Shown: positions 43,091 to 51,212 of the stretch, in pieces
Numbering within the stretch: the first letter of the stretch is position 1
Layout of the letters: every line of letters begins with the position of its first letter
Assembly (NCBI RefSeq): GCF_040654195.1
Contig: NZ_JBFAHM010000001.1
Span: forward strand, 434,001 to 498,000
DNA length: 64,000 nucleotides
DNA from: Hamadaea sp013361475
GTDB lineage: Bacteria > Actinomycetota > Actinomycetes > Mycobacteriales > Micromonosporaceae
Direction of reading: 5' to 3'
Program-made: the position numbers and the translations under genes
Notes under the pieces: generated by a model
The model's input: only the letters and a program-made list of their open reading frames with translations
The model's database searches: none
Told to the model about the DNA's origin: nothing

Positions 43091-43570
43091 GTGCCGGTCG
43101 TCGAAGCCTCCCTCATCGTCCCCGTCCCGCCCGAGGTCGCGTACGCGGTCTCGCAGACCACGGGCGAGATCCGCTATCGCTGGGATCCGTTCGTACGCGA
43201 GCAGCACTTCCTCGACGGCGCCAGGAAGCCGGCCAAGGGGGTCAGGACGTTCACCCGGTCGCGGCATGGGTTCACGATGGTCAGCGAGTATGTCTCCTAC
43301 AACCCGCCCAGCAATGTCGGCATGAAGATGGTCGAGGGGCCGTGGTTTTTCGAGATGATGGGCGGCGGCTGGCGGTTCAGTCCGGCCGACGAGCCCGGGC
43401 ATAGTGTCGCGACTTGGCGGTACAACTTTCGCTGCCGGCCGCGGCTGATCCGCCCGATCGCGGAGTGGGTCGGCCGGTGGCTGCTGCAGCGCGACATCGA
43501 CCGGCGGATCGCCGGGTTCCGGAAGGGCTGCGGGGATCCGGTCGTCCTCGCCGCGGTCCAAGAACGATGA
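43091..43570 (+). CDS. SRPBCC (polyketide cyclase/START-like) family protein
   Basis: A 159-residue protein with the SRPBCC pattern. An N-terminal strand-helix, VVEASLIVPVPPEVAYAVSQ, is followed by beta strands (GVRTFTRSRHGFTMVSEYVS, GWRFSPAD and SVATWRYNF) and a long C-terminal helix (LLQRDIDRRIAGFRKGC). Such folds bind hydrophobic ligands; specific function unknown. Start GTG 43091 with a GAGGATAGGG Shine-Dalgarno-like run. A single gene diverging from the SRA-HNH gene. Confidence 0.78.
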   Translation: MPVVEASLIVPVPPEVAYAVSQTTGEIRYRWDPFVREQHFLDGARKPAKGVRTFTRSRHGFTMVSEYVSYNPPSNVGMKMVEGPWFFEMMGGGWRFSPADEPGHSVATWRYNFRCRPRLIRPIAEWVGRWLLQRDIDRRIAGFRKGCGDPVVLAAVQER

Positions 43571-43667
43571 CCCACAGCCCGAAAAGTGTCGCTGCGGCGC
43601 TGAAATGCGACACCGATCGGGCTGTGGATCATGCATCCCGAATCCATAGCCGAAGCCAAGCGAGCGG

Positions 43668-44417
43668 TCAGCCGTAGATGGCGAGCGATGGGGCGGTGAC
43701 GAGCTGGATGAGTTGCGCCTGCGTGAGGATCGGGTCGCCGCCGAACGTGGGCGGCCGCAGGGTGCGGTAGTTGTCCGCGCTGGCGGTGATCAGCGTCGCG
43801 CCCGTCTGGAAGAGCACCATGAGGACGCGGGACCCGGGTCCGAGCAGGTCGCGATGAGACTCGATCATCACCTCGCGACCGTCGGGCAACGAGACGGTGG
43901 AGTCGAACCGCGGAGGCGACGTAGAGGATCGGCTGATTGTCACGTTCAGGCTGCCGGTGGGCGTACGCGCGCTGGACAACAACTGATCTGACAAGCCGAC
44001 GGTCTGGAACGGCGCGGCGGCACGCCACGTCGACGGCAGATAGCGTACGCCGGGCAGAAGTGCGGGAACGGCGTCGACGAGGTAGCAGGAGACGCGCTCC
44101 GCCAAGGCGGGATCCGTCGGCAGGAGGGGAGAACTGGCGGCCAACGGGTCGGCCGTGATGTCGGGCGTCACATCAGATACGAGCGGTACCCGGGCCAGGC
44201 AGGGCGCCTCGCCGGAGAGCACCGTTCGCGGCTCGTTCGACGGCAGCAGGAAGCCGGCGAATGACAAAGCCACCAGGGCGACTGCGGAGAAGGCGCTGAG
44301 GCGGAACAGTCGCCGCCGTGCCCCCTGCGCTAGCAGGCCGGCCGAGGTGAGCGTCAACGGTGGTTCGTTCTCGACGACATACGTGCGCAGCTTTTCGCGT
44401 ACCAGAAGATCATCCAT
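43668..44417 (-). CDS. Single-pass membrane protein paired with the sigma factor
   Basis: A 249-residue protein. A short cytoplasmic part (about 1-37) with LTSAGLLAQGARRR precedes one transmembrane helix (LSAFSAVALVALSFAGFLLP, about 40-59) and an extracytoplasmic domain of about 185 residues with two cysteines. Its gene overlaps the sigma gene by 8 bases. This position and topology fit a regulator of the sigma factor, but no zinc anti-sigma motif (HxxxCxxC) is visible, so calling it an anti-sigma factor is inference. Confidence 0.7.
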   Translation of the reverse strand: MDDLLVREKLRTYVVENEPPLTLTSAGLLAQGARRRLFRLSAFSAVALVALSFAGFLLPSNEPRTVLSGEAPCLARVPLVSDVTPDITADPLAASSPLLPTDPALAERVSCYLVDAVPALLPGVRYLPSTWRAAAPFQTVGLSDQLLSSARTPTGSLNVTISRSSTSPPRFDSTVSLPDGREVMIESHRDLLGPGSRVLMVLFQTGATLITASADNYRTLRPPTFGGDPILTQAQLIQLVTAPSLAIYG

Positions 44418-44880
44418 GGGAATCTCCGAAGAGTGACCGAAGTTTGGCCAGGCCGTGCGCGGTCTGGCTTTTGACCGTTCCTTCCGCGATGCCGAGCAGG
44501 TCCGCGGCCTCGGCGACCGATATGTCCTCGAGGTGCCGTAGCACCACGAGCGCGCGTTGACGGGGTGGCAGCGCGTCGAGCGCCGCGCGGACGTCTAGGT
44601 CCAGGTCAGGCACCGGGTCCGCAGCGCGGTCCGGCACGTCGGCCACCGCGGTTTCGCGCTTCTTGCGCCGATGCGACAGGTACGCGTTGACGAGCGTCCG
44701 CCGTGAGTAGGCGTCGAGCGTGCTCGGATCGAGCCGCCGCCAATGCCGGTAGAGCTGTAGGAAGGTGTGCTGGACGAGATCCTCGGCGAGATGCCAGTCG
44801 CCGCTGAGGCCGTAGCCGAGCCGGCGCAGTGGAGCGGCCCGCGCGGCGAAGTATTCGGAGTAATCGGCCTTCCAGGTCAT
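44410..44880 (-). CDS. SigE-family ECF RNA polymerase sigma factor
   Basis: A 156-residue ECF sigma factor of the actinobacterial SigE family. Region 2 runs through YFAARAAPLRRLGYGLSGDW and LAEDLVQHTFLQLYRHW; region 4 through ALDALPPRQRALVVLRHLED and SVAEAADLLGIAEGTVKSQ. Such factors steer RNA polymerase to stress or development promoters. It overlaps the membrane-protein gene downstream, and the two are probably co-transcribed. A possible self-type promoter lies just upstream. Confidence 0.9.
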   Translation of the reverse strand: MTWKADYSEYFAARAAPLRRLGYGLSGDWHLAEDLVQHTFLQLYRHWRRLDPSTLDAYSRRTLVNAYLSHRRKKRETAVADVPDRAADPVPDLDLDVRAALDALPPRQRALVVLRHLEDISVAEAADLLGIAEGTVKSQTAHGLAKLRSLFGDSHG

Positions 44881-44887
44881 GCATCAC

Positions 44888-44913
44888 ATACGCGCCGACC
44901 CGACGCGGGGTTG
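44888..44913 (-). promoter_or_regulatory. Possible ECF-type promoter of the sigma gene
   Basis: On the minus strand CAACC (44913-44909) is spaced by 16 bases from CGTAT (44892-44888), a layout like ECF promoters (AAC motif, 16-17 bases, CGT). The -10 word ends 7 bases before the ATG, which would give a leaderless mRNA. Based on consensus only. Confidence 0.3.
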
Positions 44914-44917
44914 CATG

Positions 44918-46468
44918 TCAGGCGTTGGCGATCTGCCGGTCGATGATGCGCAAGATGCGATCGACTGCGGCCGGGTCGATGCCTTCGTCGGCCCGTAGCC
45001 GCAACGCCTCGGCCTGCGCGGCGGCGTGGAGTTCGAGGTTCACCGCGCGCATGTGCCGGAACTGAGCGCGCTCCTCGATGAGACTCTCCGTCTCAGGGTT
45101 TGGACTGACCATGGCCACAATTCGCCGTACGCGCTGCCGCCACCGTTCGGCGTTCTCGTCGTCGAGGTCGCCGTCGGCGTGCAGTTCGGTGATCCGTTCG
45201 TTCATCGCGCCAACCACGCGAACAGCGATCTCCCGAGTCGCCCTCTCCGGGTCGGCCGTCGCGACCCCGATACGCTTGACCAGCCACGGAAGCGTGATGC
45301 CGGGCAAGATCAGGGTGACCATGACGACGACGAACGCGATGAGGATGAGCGTGCCGCGTTCGGGTGTCGCGGCCGGCAGCGACAACGCGGCGGCGATCGT
45401 GACCACGCCGCGCATGCCGGCCCAGCCGAGGATGATCGCCTCGCGCCAGTTCCCCGGCACCGTGCTCCGCAGGAAACGGTGCGCGAACAGGCCTGACGCC
45501 ACCAGCCACACCATGCGTACGCCGATGAGAACGGCGGCGACCGCCAGCCCGATCATGATCTGGCGCCAGATGTCGTTTCCCGCATCGTCGATGATGGGCC
45601 GCAGCTCCAGTCCGATCAGGATGAACGCGATCGAGGTGAGCAGCAGATCCAAGGTCGCCCAGAACGCCGATCCCACCAACCGGGACTCCGCATCCTGAAT
45701 GTGGTAGAAAGCTCCCCCCAAGACGAGTCCCATGGCGAGCACCGCGAGCACCCCGGAACCGCCGATCTCCTCGCCGGCGGCGTAGGCCGCGAACGGCAGG
45801 ACCACGGTGAACGCGCCGGCGAGCACCGGATCGGTCAGCCAGTCGAGAATCTTGCCCGCGACCAGCGCCAACAGCAGCCCGACGCCGATGCCGAGCACGG
45901 ACGCCGCGAGAAACTCGCGGCCCGCGCTGCCGAACGAGATGGTCCCGCCCACCGCCGCCGCGGCCAGGGCCGTATTGAAAAGCGTCAGCGCAGTCGCGTC
46001 ATTGCCAAGCCCTTCGCCCTCGATCACCGCCACCATCCGGTGCGGCAGGCCGAGCTTCCCGGCCACACTCGTCGCGGCCACTGGGTCCGGCGGCGCGCAA
46101 GCCGCGCCCAGCGCGAACGCGATCGCCCACGGCACCTGCGGCAACAGGCTCGACAACACCGCCGCCACGGCGAACGCGCTCACCGCGACCAGCGCCACCG
46201 CCAGCGTCAGGATCGGCCGCAGGTTCGCGCGGATATGAGCCCAGCTTGTACGCGTAGAGGCGGCCCACAACAGCGGCGGCAAGAGAAAGGGGAGCACGAA
46301 GTTCGGATTGATCTCGATCTCCGGTACGCCCGGGATCAGCGCCGCGGCGATGCCGACCATGGTCAGCAGCACGGGATAGGGCAGCCCGAGCTTCGACGCG
46401 ACGGGCAACGCCACGACCAGCGCGCCGACCGCGAGGATGAGCAGCTCGATACGATCCACGCCGATCAT
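44918..46468 (-). CDS. CPA1-family Na+/H+ antiporter
   Basis: A protein of 516 residues with about 12 transmembrane helices (residues 5-410) and a hydrophilic C-terminal domain. Family motifs include LPFLLPPLLWAAS in an early helix and FALGAACAPPDPVAATSVAG with the ion-binding aspartate, then VIEGEGLGNDATALTLFN. It exports Na+ (or K+) against H+ for pH and salt homeostasis. The ATG at 46468 follows a GAGG too closely; GTG 46459 (VDRIELLILAVG) has better spacing and may be the true start. It lies 37 bases upstream of the sigma gene. Confidence 0.88.
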   Translation of the reverse strand: MIGVDRIELLILAVGALVVALPVASKLGLPYPVLLTMVGIAAALIPGVPEIEINPNFVLPFLLPPLLWAASTRTSWAHIRANLRPILTLAVALVAVSAFAVAAVLSSLLPQVPWAIAFALGAACAPPDPVAATSVAGKLGLPHRMVAVIEGEGLGNDATALTLFNTALAAAAVGGTISFGSAGREFLAASVLGIGVGLLLALVAGKILDWLTDPVLAGAFTVVLPFAAYAAGEEIGGSGVLAVLAMGLVLGGAFYHIQDAESRLVGSAFWATLDLLLTSIAFILIGLELRPIIDDAGNDIWRQIMIGLAVAAVLIGVRMVWLVASGLFAHRFLRSTVPGNWREAIILGWAGMRGVVTIAAALSLPAATPERGTLILIAFVVVMVTLILPGITLPWLVKRIGVATADPERATREIAVRVVGAMNERITELHADGDLDDENAERWRQRVRRIVAMVSPNPETESLIEERAQFRHMRAVNLELHAAAQAEALRLRADEGIDPAAVDRILRIIDRQIANA

Positions 46469-46520
46469 CCTCACCCCCGCGTACGCCACCAGCCGGCTGC
46501 CAGGCGGCGTGTCGCCGGGC

Positions 46521-47048
46521 CTACCTCTGGCTTCTCGCCAGCAGGTTCATGACGGCCCCGACGACCGCGACCAAAGCGCCGATCAACATCAGTACGCCGC
46601 CCCACCCGAACTCGCCGGCAGTCGTGGCGCCGACCTGAATCCGCGCGCCCAGGAACTCGGCCGACGTCGCCGTCTCCGAACTCTTCTCCGCCAGCGCATA
46701 TCCGATCAGGACGCTAGCCGCGTACGCCGCCACCACCAGCTGCAACTGGCTCGTCCGGAAGGTCAGCAGACTCCGATCGCCGTTGAGCGCCCGGCTCAGC
46801 CCGAGCGCGAGCAGCAATAGCCCGCCCACTACGACGAACCACGTCAGTGGAGCGAGGAAGCCAGTCCACTCCCACGCCGAATACTCCACCGCCGAGCTGT
46901 TCCGAGTAACCGGCTGGTAGCTCATGAACGGAGCGAACGAAAAGCCCAGAATCAGTACGCCGCCCAGCATCACCAGCGCATCCGAGATCGGTACGCGCAA
47001 GTCGACCGGCTGCGCGACTGGCTGCTGCTGTGCCACGGGCTGCGTCAT
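46521..47048 (-). CDS. Four-helix membrane protein
   Basis: A 175-residue protein. A short Gln/Pro/Val N-terminus is followed by four transmembrane helices: near residues 25-45 (ALVMLGGVLILGFSFAPFM), 66-86, 103-120 and 150-170. No domain recognised. It lies 52 bases upstream of the antiporter gene on the same strand and may be its partner. ATG 47048 is preferred over 47057. Confidence 0.68.
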   Translation of the reverse strand: MTQPVAQQQPVAQPVDLRVPISDALVMLGGVLILGFSFAPFMSYQPVTRNSSAVEYSAWEWTGFLAPLTWFVVVGGLLLLALGLSRALNGDRSLLTFRTSQLQLVVAAYAASVLIGYALAEKSSETATSAEFLGARIQVGATTAGEFGWGGVLMLIGALVAVVGAVMNLLARSQR

Positions 47049-47186
47049 GCGCGCCACTATCCCGTCGGGTGTCCGATCTGTCCAGGGCGGCCTGTGTGAC
47101 CAGCTGAGTACTTGGAGTTATCCACAGGCCCTTTCATCGATGTCTTGAGCGGTTTACGCTGCCTCCTGCGGCGATGGGGGATATCG
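47049..47186. promoter_or_regulatory. Divergent region upstream of the putative T7SS substrate gene
   Basis: A 138-bp gap between divergent genes. It contains one exact DnaA-box-like TTATCCACA (47118-47126). GGGGG at 47176-47180 serves as Shine-Dalgarno for the plus-strand gene. No promoter consensus recognised. Confidence 0.4.
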
Positions 47187-48767
47187 ATGACGATGCGCGG
47201 GATCGCGATCGACCTGCAAGCGGTGACGGACCTGTTCACCAAACTCAGCTCCGATGTGGACGTCGGCCTCGTGCCCGACGGAGAACGTGCGGCGCTCGGC
47301 GTCGGCTGCGGCGCCCGGTTCGGAACCGGATTCGCTGCGCTCGACGTCCAAGGGCACGTGAAAGCCAGCAACGTCGCGTTCAGCGGCGCGATCTCGCGTT
47401 ACGTTGGCAACCTGCACGCGCACGTTGCCAACGCGCGGGCGCTATTGGCGTCTGTTGAGCAGGTGCTGAAGAACTACCGCTCGGCGGACGGGGTCGCGGC
47501 CGCGCTGGCGACTGCGACGATGAGTCGCTCGGGTGAGTACTCCGACGAAGCCACGGCTGCATCAGCAACCGCCCTCGCTGACGGCGTGACCTCGAGCCTT
47601 ACGCCGCCACCACTTCCATCAGCGACGGTTCTGGAGTCGTCCGAAATCGCCTGGGGGAAAGCCTTCGACGTGCAGCGGATGAAGGACATCCTCTTCCGTG
47701 ACAATCTTGGCGAGGCATGGAGCCAAGTGTCGGCATTGCGACTGCTCGGGCAGGCACTGGAAAATCACTACCGCAGAATCCTTGAGCTACGGCCGAAGCT
47801 GGCCTCGATCTGGCCAGCAGGTGCCTCGATCACCGCTGCAGAGGCCCAGACCAAACTTGACGATCACGCAAAGGCCGTCTGGCAGGATGCCCTGTGCGCA
47901 CAGACCACCGCGAAGACGTTGGACGGCATAGTCTCCGCGATAACAACCGCGCGCACGAAGATCGCGCCGATCCACGACCGATGGCAGACCGTAACCGTCG
48001 ACTTCGTGCCGAACGACTGGAACCCTGCGGCGATGGCGCTCAATAAGCAGGGCCGGCAGGTAATGAAGGAACTGGATGCGACAGTTGCCGACCTGCGTAC
48101 GCAAATCTACTGGCCAAACGAGGCTTGGGTGGATCGCTCGGGGCCTGACGGAACAAGGGTAATTTCGGGAGCGTCGGAGAGTAATCCCTCGTCGGCGCCG
48201 GAGCGCCGCGCCAGCGCCCGTCGCCACGCCGGCGGCCTTAGGCCCGTGCCGCCAGCACCCGGAGTTAATCCCGCTGAAGGACCCGGACTCGCGAGTGGCA
48301 CAACGCCGATTGGCGTTTCACCCGGAACACCCCCATCTACCTTGCCGGTACCACCAGGCCTAATATCCGAGGCTCCGTTCGGTGGCGCCTGGGTTCTTCC
48401 AAGTTCAAGCACAAGCGCTTACGGTCGGCTCCTGCCCATTCGAGGAAACACCTACACCACACCTGGCATGGCTAACGCCAACGTCGGCAGTCGGGTGCCT
48501 GGCGTATCCGGTACCAATCCTTCCGGAATGATGGGCGTTCCAATGAGCGGGTATGGGGGAGGGGCGGCCGCGCCTGGGGCCATAAGCCGACAGCGGATGG
48601 CTACAGAGCAATGGGAGGTTGAGGAGGGCGTGCCGCCTGTAATTGGCGAAACTGGGCCGTTCTTTCTGGAAGAAGACGAAGAAGTCGACGACGAGCAGCG
48701 GATACGCGAAGACTTTGAGGACTGGTACAACCGATACATGCTGCCCTGGAACGAGGGCCCGCAGTGA
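47187..48767 (+). CDS. Putative type VII secretion substrate (WXG100/PPE-like, Pro/Gly-rich)
   Basis: A 526-residue protein without signal peptide. The first 330 residues are helical, with stretches like GAISRYVGNLHAHVANARAL and ALENHYRRILELRPK, reminiscent of WXG100/PPE-type four-helix folds. Residues 340-490 are Pro/Gly/Ser-rich and disordered-looking. The end carries ATEQWEVEEGVPPVIG, which resembles the C-terminal QWEV.EG.PPVI signature of actinobacterial T7SS-associated proteins, then a very acidic DWYNRYMLPWNEG tail. It overlaps the mycosin gene by 4 bases, supporting a T7SS link (inference). GC is lower than in most of the window. Confidence 0.68.
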   Translation: MTMRGIAIDLQAVTDLFTKLSSDVDVGLVPDGERAALGVGCGARFGTGFAALDVQGHVKASNVAFSGAISRYVGNLHAHVANARALLASVEQVLKNYRSADGVAAALATATMSRSGEYSDEATAASATALADGVTSSLTPPPLPSATVLESSEIAWGKAFDVQRMKDILFRDNLGEAWSQVSALRLLGQALENHYRRILELRPKLASIWPAGASITAAEAQTKLDDHAKAVWQDALCAQTTAKTLDGIVSAITTARTKIAPIHDRWQTVTVDFVPNDWNPAAMALNKQGRQVMKELDATVADLRTQIYWPNEAWVDRSGPDGTRVISGASESNPSSAPERRASARRHAGGLRPVPPAPGVNPAEGPGLASGTTPIGVSPGTPPSTLPVPPGLISEAPFGGAWVLPSSSTSAYGRLLPIRGNTYTTPGMANANVGSRVPGVSGTNPSGMMGVPMSGYGGGAAAPGAISRQRMATEQWEVEEGVPPVIGETGPFFLEEDEEVDDEQRIREDFEDWYNRYMLPWNEGPQ

Positions 48768-49882
48768 CACGGTTGAGCCGAACCGTCCGATCGTGCGGTG
48801 CCGCAATGGTCGTCCTTATTGGGCTGATCGCCACCCCGGGGATAGCCCGTGCTGATGATCTGACGAGCGGGCAATGGTATGTATCCTTCCTCAAGCTAGC
48901 CGCAGCTCACAAGGTCACCACAGGCGCTGGGGTGACGGTGGCAATTATCGACAGCGGTGTTGACGCCACGCATCCCGATTTGAGAGGGCGTGTGGTTTCC
49001 GGGGCCGACTTCACAGAGGGTGGTCAGGTAAGCACTGGCGACGGGACCCGGGATATTCGTGGCCACGGGACGCAAATGGCTGGTCTTATCGTTGGGAACG
49101 GCAGGGTTCAGGGCGTTGCGCCCGGTGCGACGATTGTCCCGATCAATGACCATACCACTACCGATGCGCCGTCCTCTGGCGCACTCGTGGAAGGAATTAA
49201 GTGGGCGGTCGCGCACAACGTGGACGTAATCTCGATCTCGGCGGGTGGGCCTGATAGCCCGCTGCTCAAGCGGGCTGTGGACCTGGCCATTCAGCACGAC
49301 ATAGTGGTGGTCGCGGCCGCAGGAAATGTGGGCCAAAGTACCGAACTCAGGTATCCTGCGGCGTATCCCGGCGTCGTGGCTGTGTGCGGCGTCGACAGGC
49401 AAGGAAATCACTCGTCAGTCTCGGCGACCGTGCCACCGCCCGTCCTGTGTGCACCGAGCGATAACATTTCCAGCACTTATCCAGGAAGCCGGTACGCCGT
49501 TGGTTCGGGTACGTCCCAAGCGACGGCTCTCGTTGCGGGATCTGTGGCGCTTATCCGCGCGAAGTTTCCCAGTATCTCGGCCGCTGATGTCGTCAATCGA
49601 CTCGCCGATACCGCGACTGACAAGGGAGAACTGGGACGCGATAATGTCTATGGCTATGGCATAGTCAATATTCTCGATGCTCTGGTGAAAGACGTTCCTC
49701 TGCTTGGAGAATCGGCTGCCGTTGCGGCTTCGACTGGCCAGCATGGGACCAACGACGGCGGCTCCTCCGGCAGGTGGGAGCCGTGGTATCTAGCGTTGGG
49801 TGGCCTCGTATTCCTTGTGTTCATGGCCGTGGCAGGCGCGGCATCGGCGGCTCTAGTTACTAGAAGTCGACGTCAAAGATGA
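48764..49882 (+). CDS. Second mycosin-type S8 protease
   Basis: A 372-residue mycosin. Signal peptide about 1-30 (MVVLIGLIATPGIARA), protease domain with D63 (IIDSGVD), H101 (RGHGTQMAG), N in AAAGNVG and S251 (GSGTSQATA), then a C-terminal transmembrane helix (about 343-365) and a basic tail. It is shorter than the mycosin at 18225 and has no local eccC, eccB or eccD. Its GTG overlaps the TGA of the putative substrate gene, so the two are translated together. Base composition is AT-richer than in the 18-kb T7SS locus, suggesting separate ancestry. Confidence 0.87.
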   Translation: MTRLSRTVRSCGAAMVVLIGLIATPGIARADDLTSGQWYVSFLKLAAAHKVTTGAGVTVAIIDSGVDATHPDLRGRVVSGADFTEGGQVSTGDGTRDIRGHGTQMAGLIVGNGRVQGVAPGATIVPINDHTTTDAPSSGALVEGIKWAVAHNVDVISISAGGPDSPLLKRAVDLAIQHDIVVVAAAGNVGQSTELRYPAAYPGVVAVCGVDRQGNHSSVSATVPPPVLCAPSDNISSTYPGSRYAVGSGTSQATALVAGSVALIRAKFPSISAADVVNRLADTATDKGELGRDNVYGYGIVNILDALVKDVPLLGESAAVAASTGQHGTNDGGSSGRWEPWYLALGGLVFLVFMAVAGAASAALVTRSRRQR

Positions 49883-50116
49883 GCCGAACGGCAGGTATTC
49901 GGAATCGCCCGGTCAGTCGATGCAGAACAGCTTTGAGGCATCCGAATTATGGATCCCGGCAGAGAAGCCCTCTTGACGCCTTTTGCCGTATTAGCGCTGA
50001 TCTGAAGGGGCGTTGTGGCATCACGAACATTACCCTGAGTGAGCTGTTGACCGGAAAGGTTGCTCTGGCTGACTGGCGGGCCTGATCGCGGTTCGAGACC
50101 CGGATAAGCTACCGAT
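49883..50116. other. Intergenic region between mycosin and membrane-protein genes
   Basis: 234 bp of lower-GC sequence. I see a T-rich stretch but no gene or clear hairpin. It presumably holds the promoter of the gene at 50117. Confidence 0.5.
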
Positions 50117-50626
50117 GTGGCGATGGGAAGGCTCAAGCGGGCGATGTTGATCGTGTCGGCAGCTATCGCGATCGTTGCCATTGGCGGTGGCGTGATGATC
50201 TTTCGGGCGTACGACCAAGCGACGAAGATCGATCGTAGTGTGTCTAAGGTCGTGGTAAGGAACTTCGTTGATGCATTCTTGGTGCGTCGCGACGATCAAC
50301 GTGTTGAACTCTTTACCTGCAAGGACGGGGCAAAGTTGGGCGCCATCGCCGCGCTTCGCGAGCAGCTCAAGAGTGAAGAGGCCGCTGGTGGCGTCACAAC
50401 GAGGGTCGTCATAACGCAGTCCGTCGAGGAAGACGAAGGCCGCCGCGTCGATGTCGAACTGCAGCTGAACCAGGGCTCCGGACTGCATACGGACCGTCGT
50501 ACGCAATATTGGCGGTTCACGATGGTGGATCAGGATGGCTGGCGCGTCTGCGGAGCCGAGCAGCTTCCAGAGCCAAGCCCCAGCGCAAGCACCACGCCGT
50601 CGGCTACTCCACCCACAGCAGGCTGA
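50117..50626 (+). CDS. Single-pass membrane protein with NTF2-like domain
   Basis: A 169-residue protein. One N-terminal transmembrane helix (about 8-30, AMLIVSAAIAIVAIGGGVMI) is followed by an extracytoplasmic domain with VVVRNFVDAFLVRRDD, a first cysteine in ELFTCKDG and a second in GWRVCGAEQLP, then a Ser/Pro/Thr tail. The helix plus two cysteines layout matches the protein at 126-1145 and the DUF4878/Rv0361 type. It is convergent with, and overlaps by 23 bases, the last gene of the T4SS-like operon. GTG 50117 and ATG 50123 are both possible starts. Confidence 0.68.
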   Translation: MAMGRLKRAMLIVSAAIAIVAIGGGVMIFRAYDQATKIDRSVSKVVVRNFVDAFLVRRDDQRVELFTCKDGAKLGAIAALREQLKSEEAAGGVTTRVVITQSVEEDEGRRVDVELQLNQGSGLHTDRRTQYWRFTMVDQDGWRVCGAEQLPEPSPSASTTPSATPPTAG

Positions 50627-51194
50627 GGAAGACCGCACGAGTGGGCGGCACCAATCCTGTTGCTGCCCACCGGTACCAGTCTCCTTCGGCGGCGACGCGT
50701 ACCTGGGCCTGCGCCTTGCCTGCGTAGGACTCGGTCACGGCGCGAAGTCCGCGCTCTGCGGTGAAATCGTCGGATCGTTCAGGCATGGCGACGAGGCGCC
50801 GGCCGGTGAGATACGGGACCTCTTCAGCTCGGATGGCGCGGCGTACTGGTGGTTCGTCGAGGCTGACGGGGCCTTGCTTCTTTGCGTCGGGCCCGTCGTC
50901 GCCGACTGTTTCCACCCACACGCGTTCGGCCGGGATCAGTGGGGCGAACACTTCGATCCGGTCTTGCTCAGCGCGATACCAGTCTGCCTCCGGCATCACC
51001 GGTACGAGGCTTCGGGACTCTTGGCGTACCAGTGAGTCTGCGCGGAGATCGGTGCGCCAGCCATGGCCTGGCAGTCCCACGATCACGCGTTTTCCGCGGA
51101 GCTCGCCCGCGTACTTCATGGCCGGAACCGGCACGATGGGCGAGGGCCAGCGGTAGAGCTCGTTGGCCCAGCTGGCGAAGTCCGCTTCGGTCAT
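50604..51194 (-). CDS. Conserved-looking protein, last gene of the T4SS-like operon
   Basis: A 196-residue soluble protein with no recognised domain. It opens MTEADFASWANELYRWPSP, contains GLPGHGWRTDLRADS and EADWYRAEQDRIEVFAP, and a second half with EVPYLTGRRLVAMPE. The two halves each hold a Trp-Tyr-Arg motif (ADWYRAEQ, GDWYRWAA), hinting at internal duplication. It starts 18 bases after the M23 peptidase gene on the same strand. Function unknown; a cytoplasmic accessory factor of the machine is a guess. Confidence 0.65.
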   Translation of the reverse strand: MTEADFASWANELYRWPSPIVPVPAMKYAGELRGKRVIVGLPGHGWRTDLRADSLVRQESRSLVPVMPEADWYRAEQDRIEVFAPLIPAERVWVETVGDDGPDAKKQGPVSLDEPPVRRAIRAEEVPYLTGRRLVAMPERSDDFTAERGLRAVTESYAGKAQAQVRVAAEGDWYRWAATGLVPPTRAVFLSLLWVE

Positions 51195-51212
51195 GGGTGC
51201 AACTCCGCAGGG

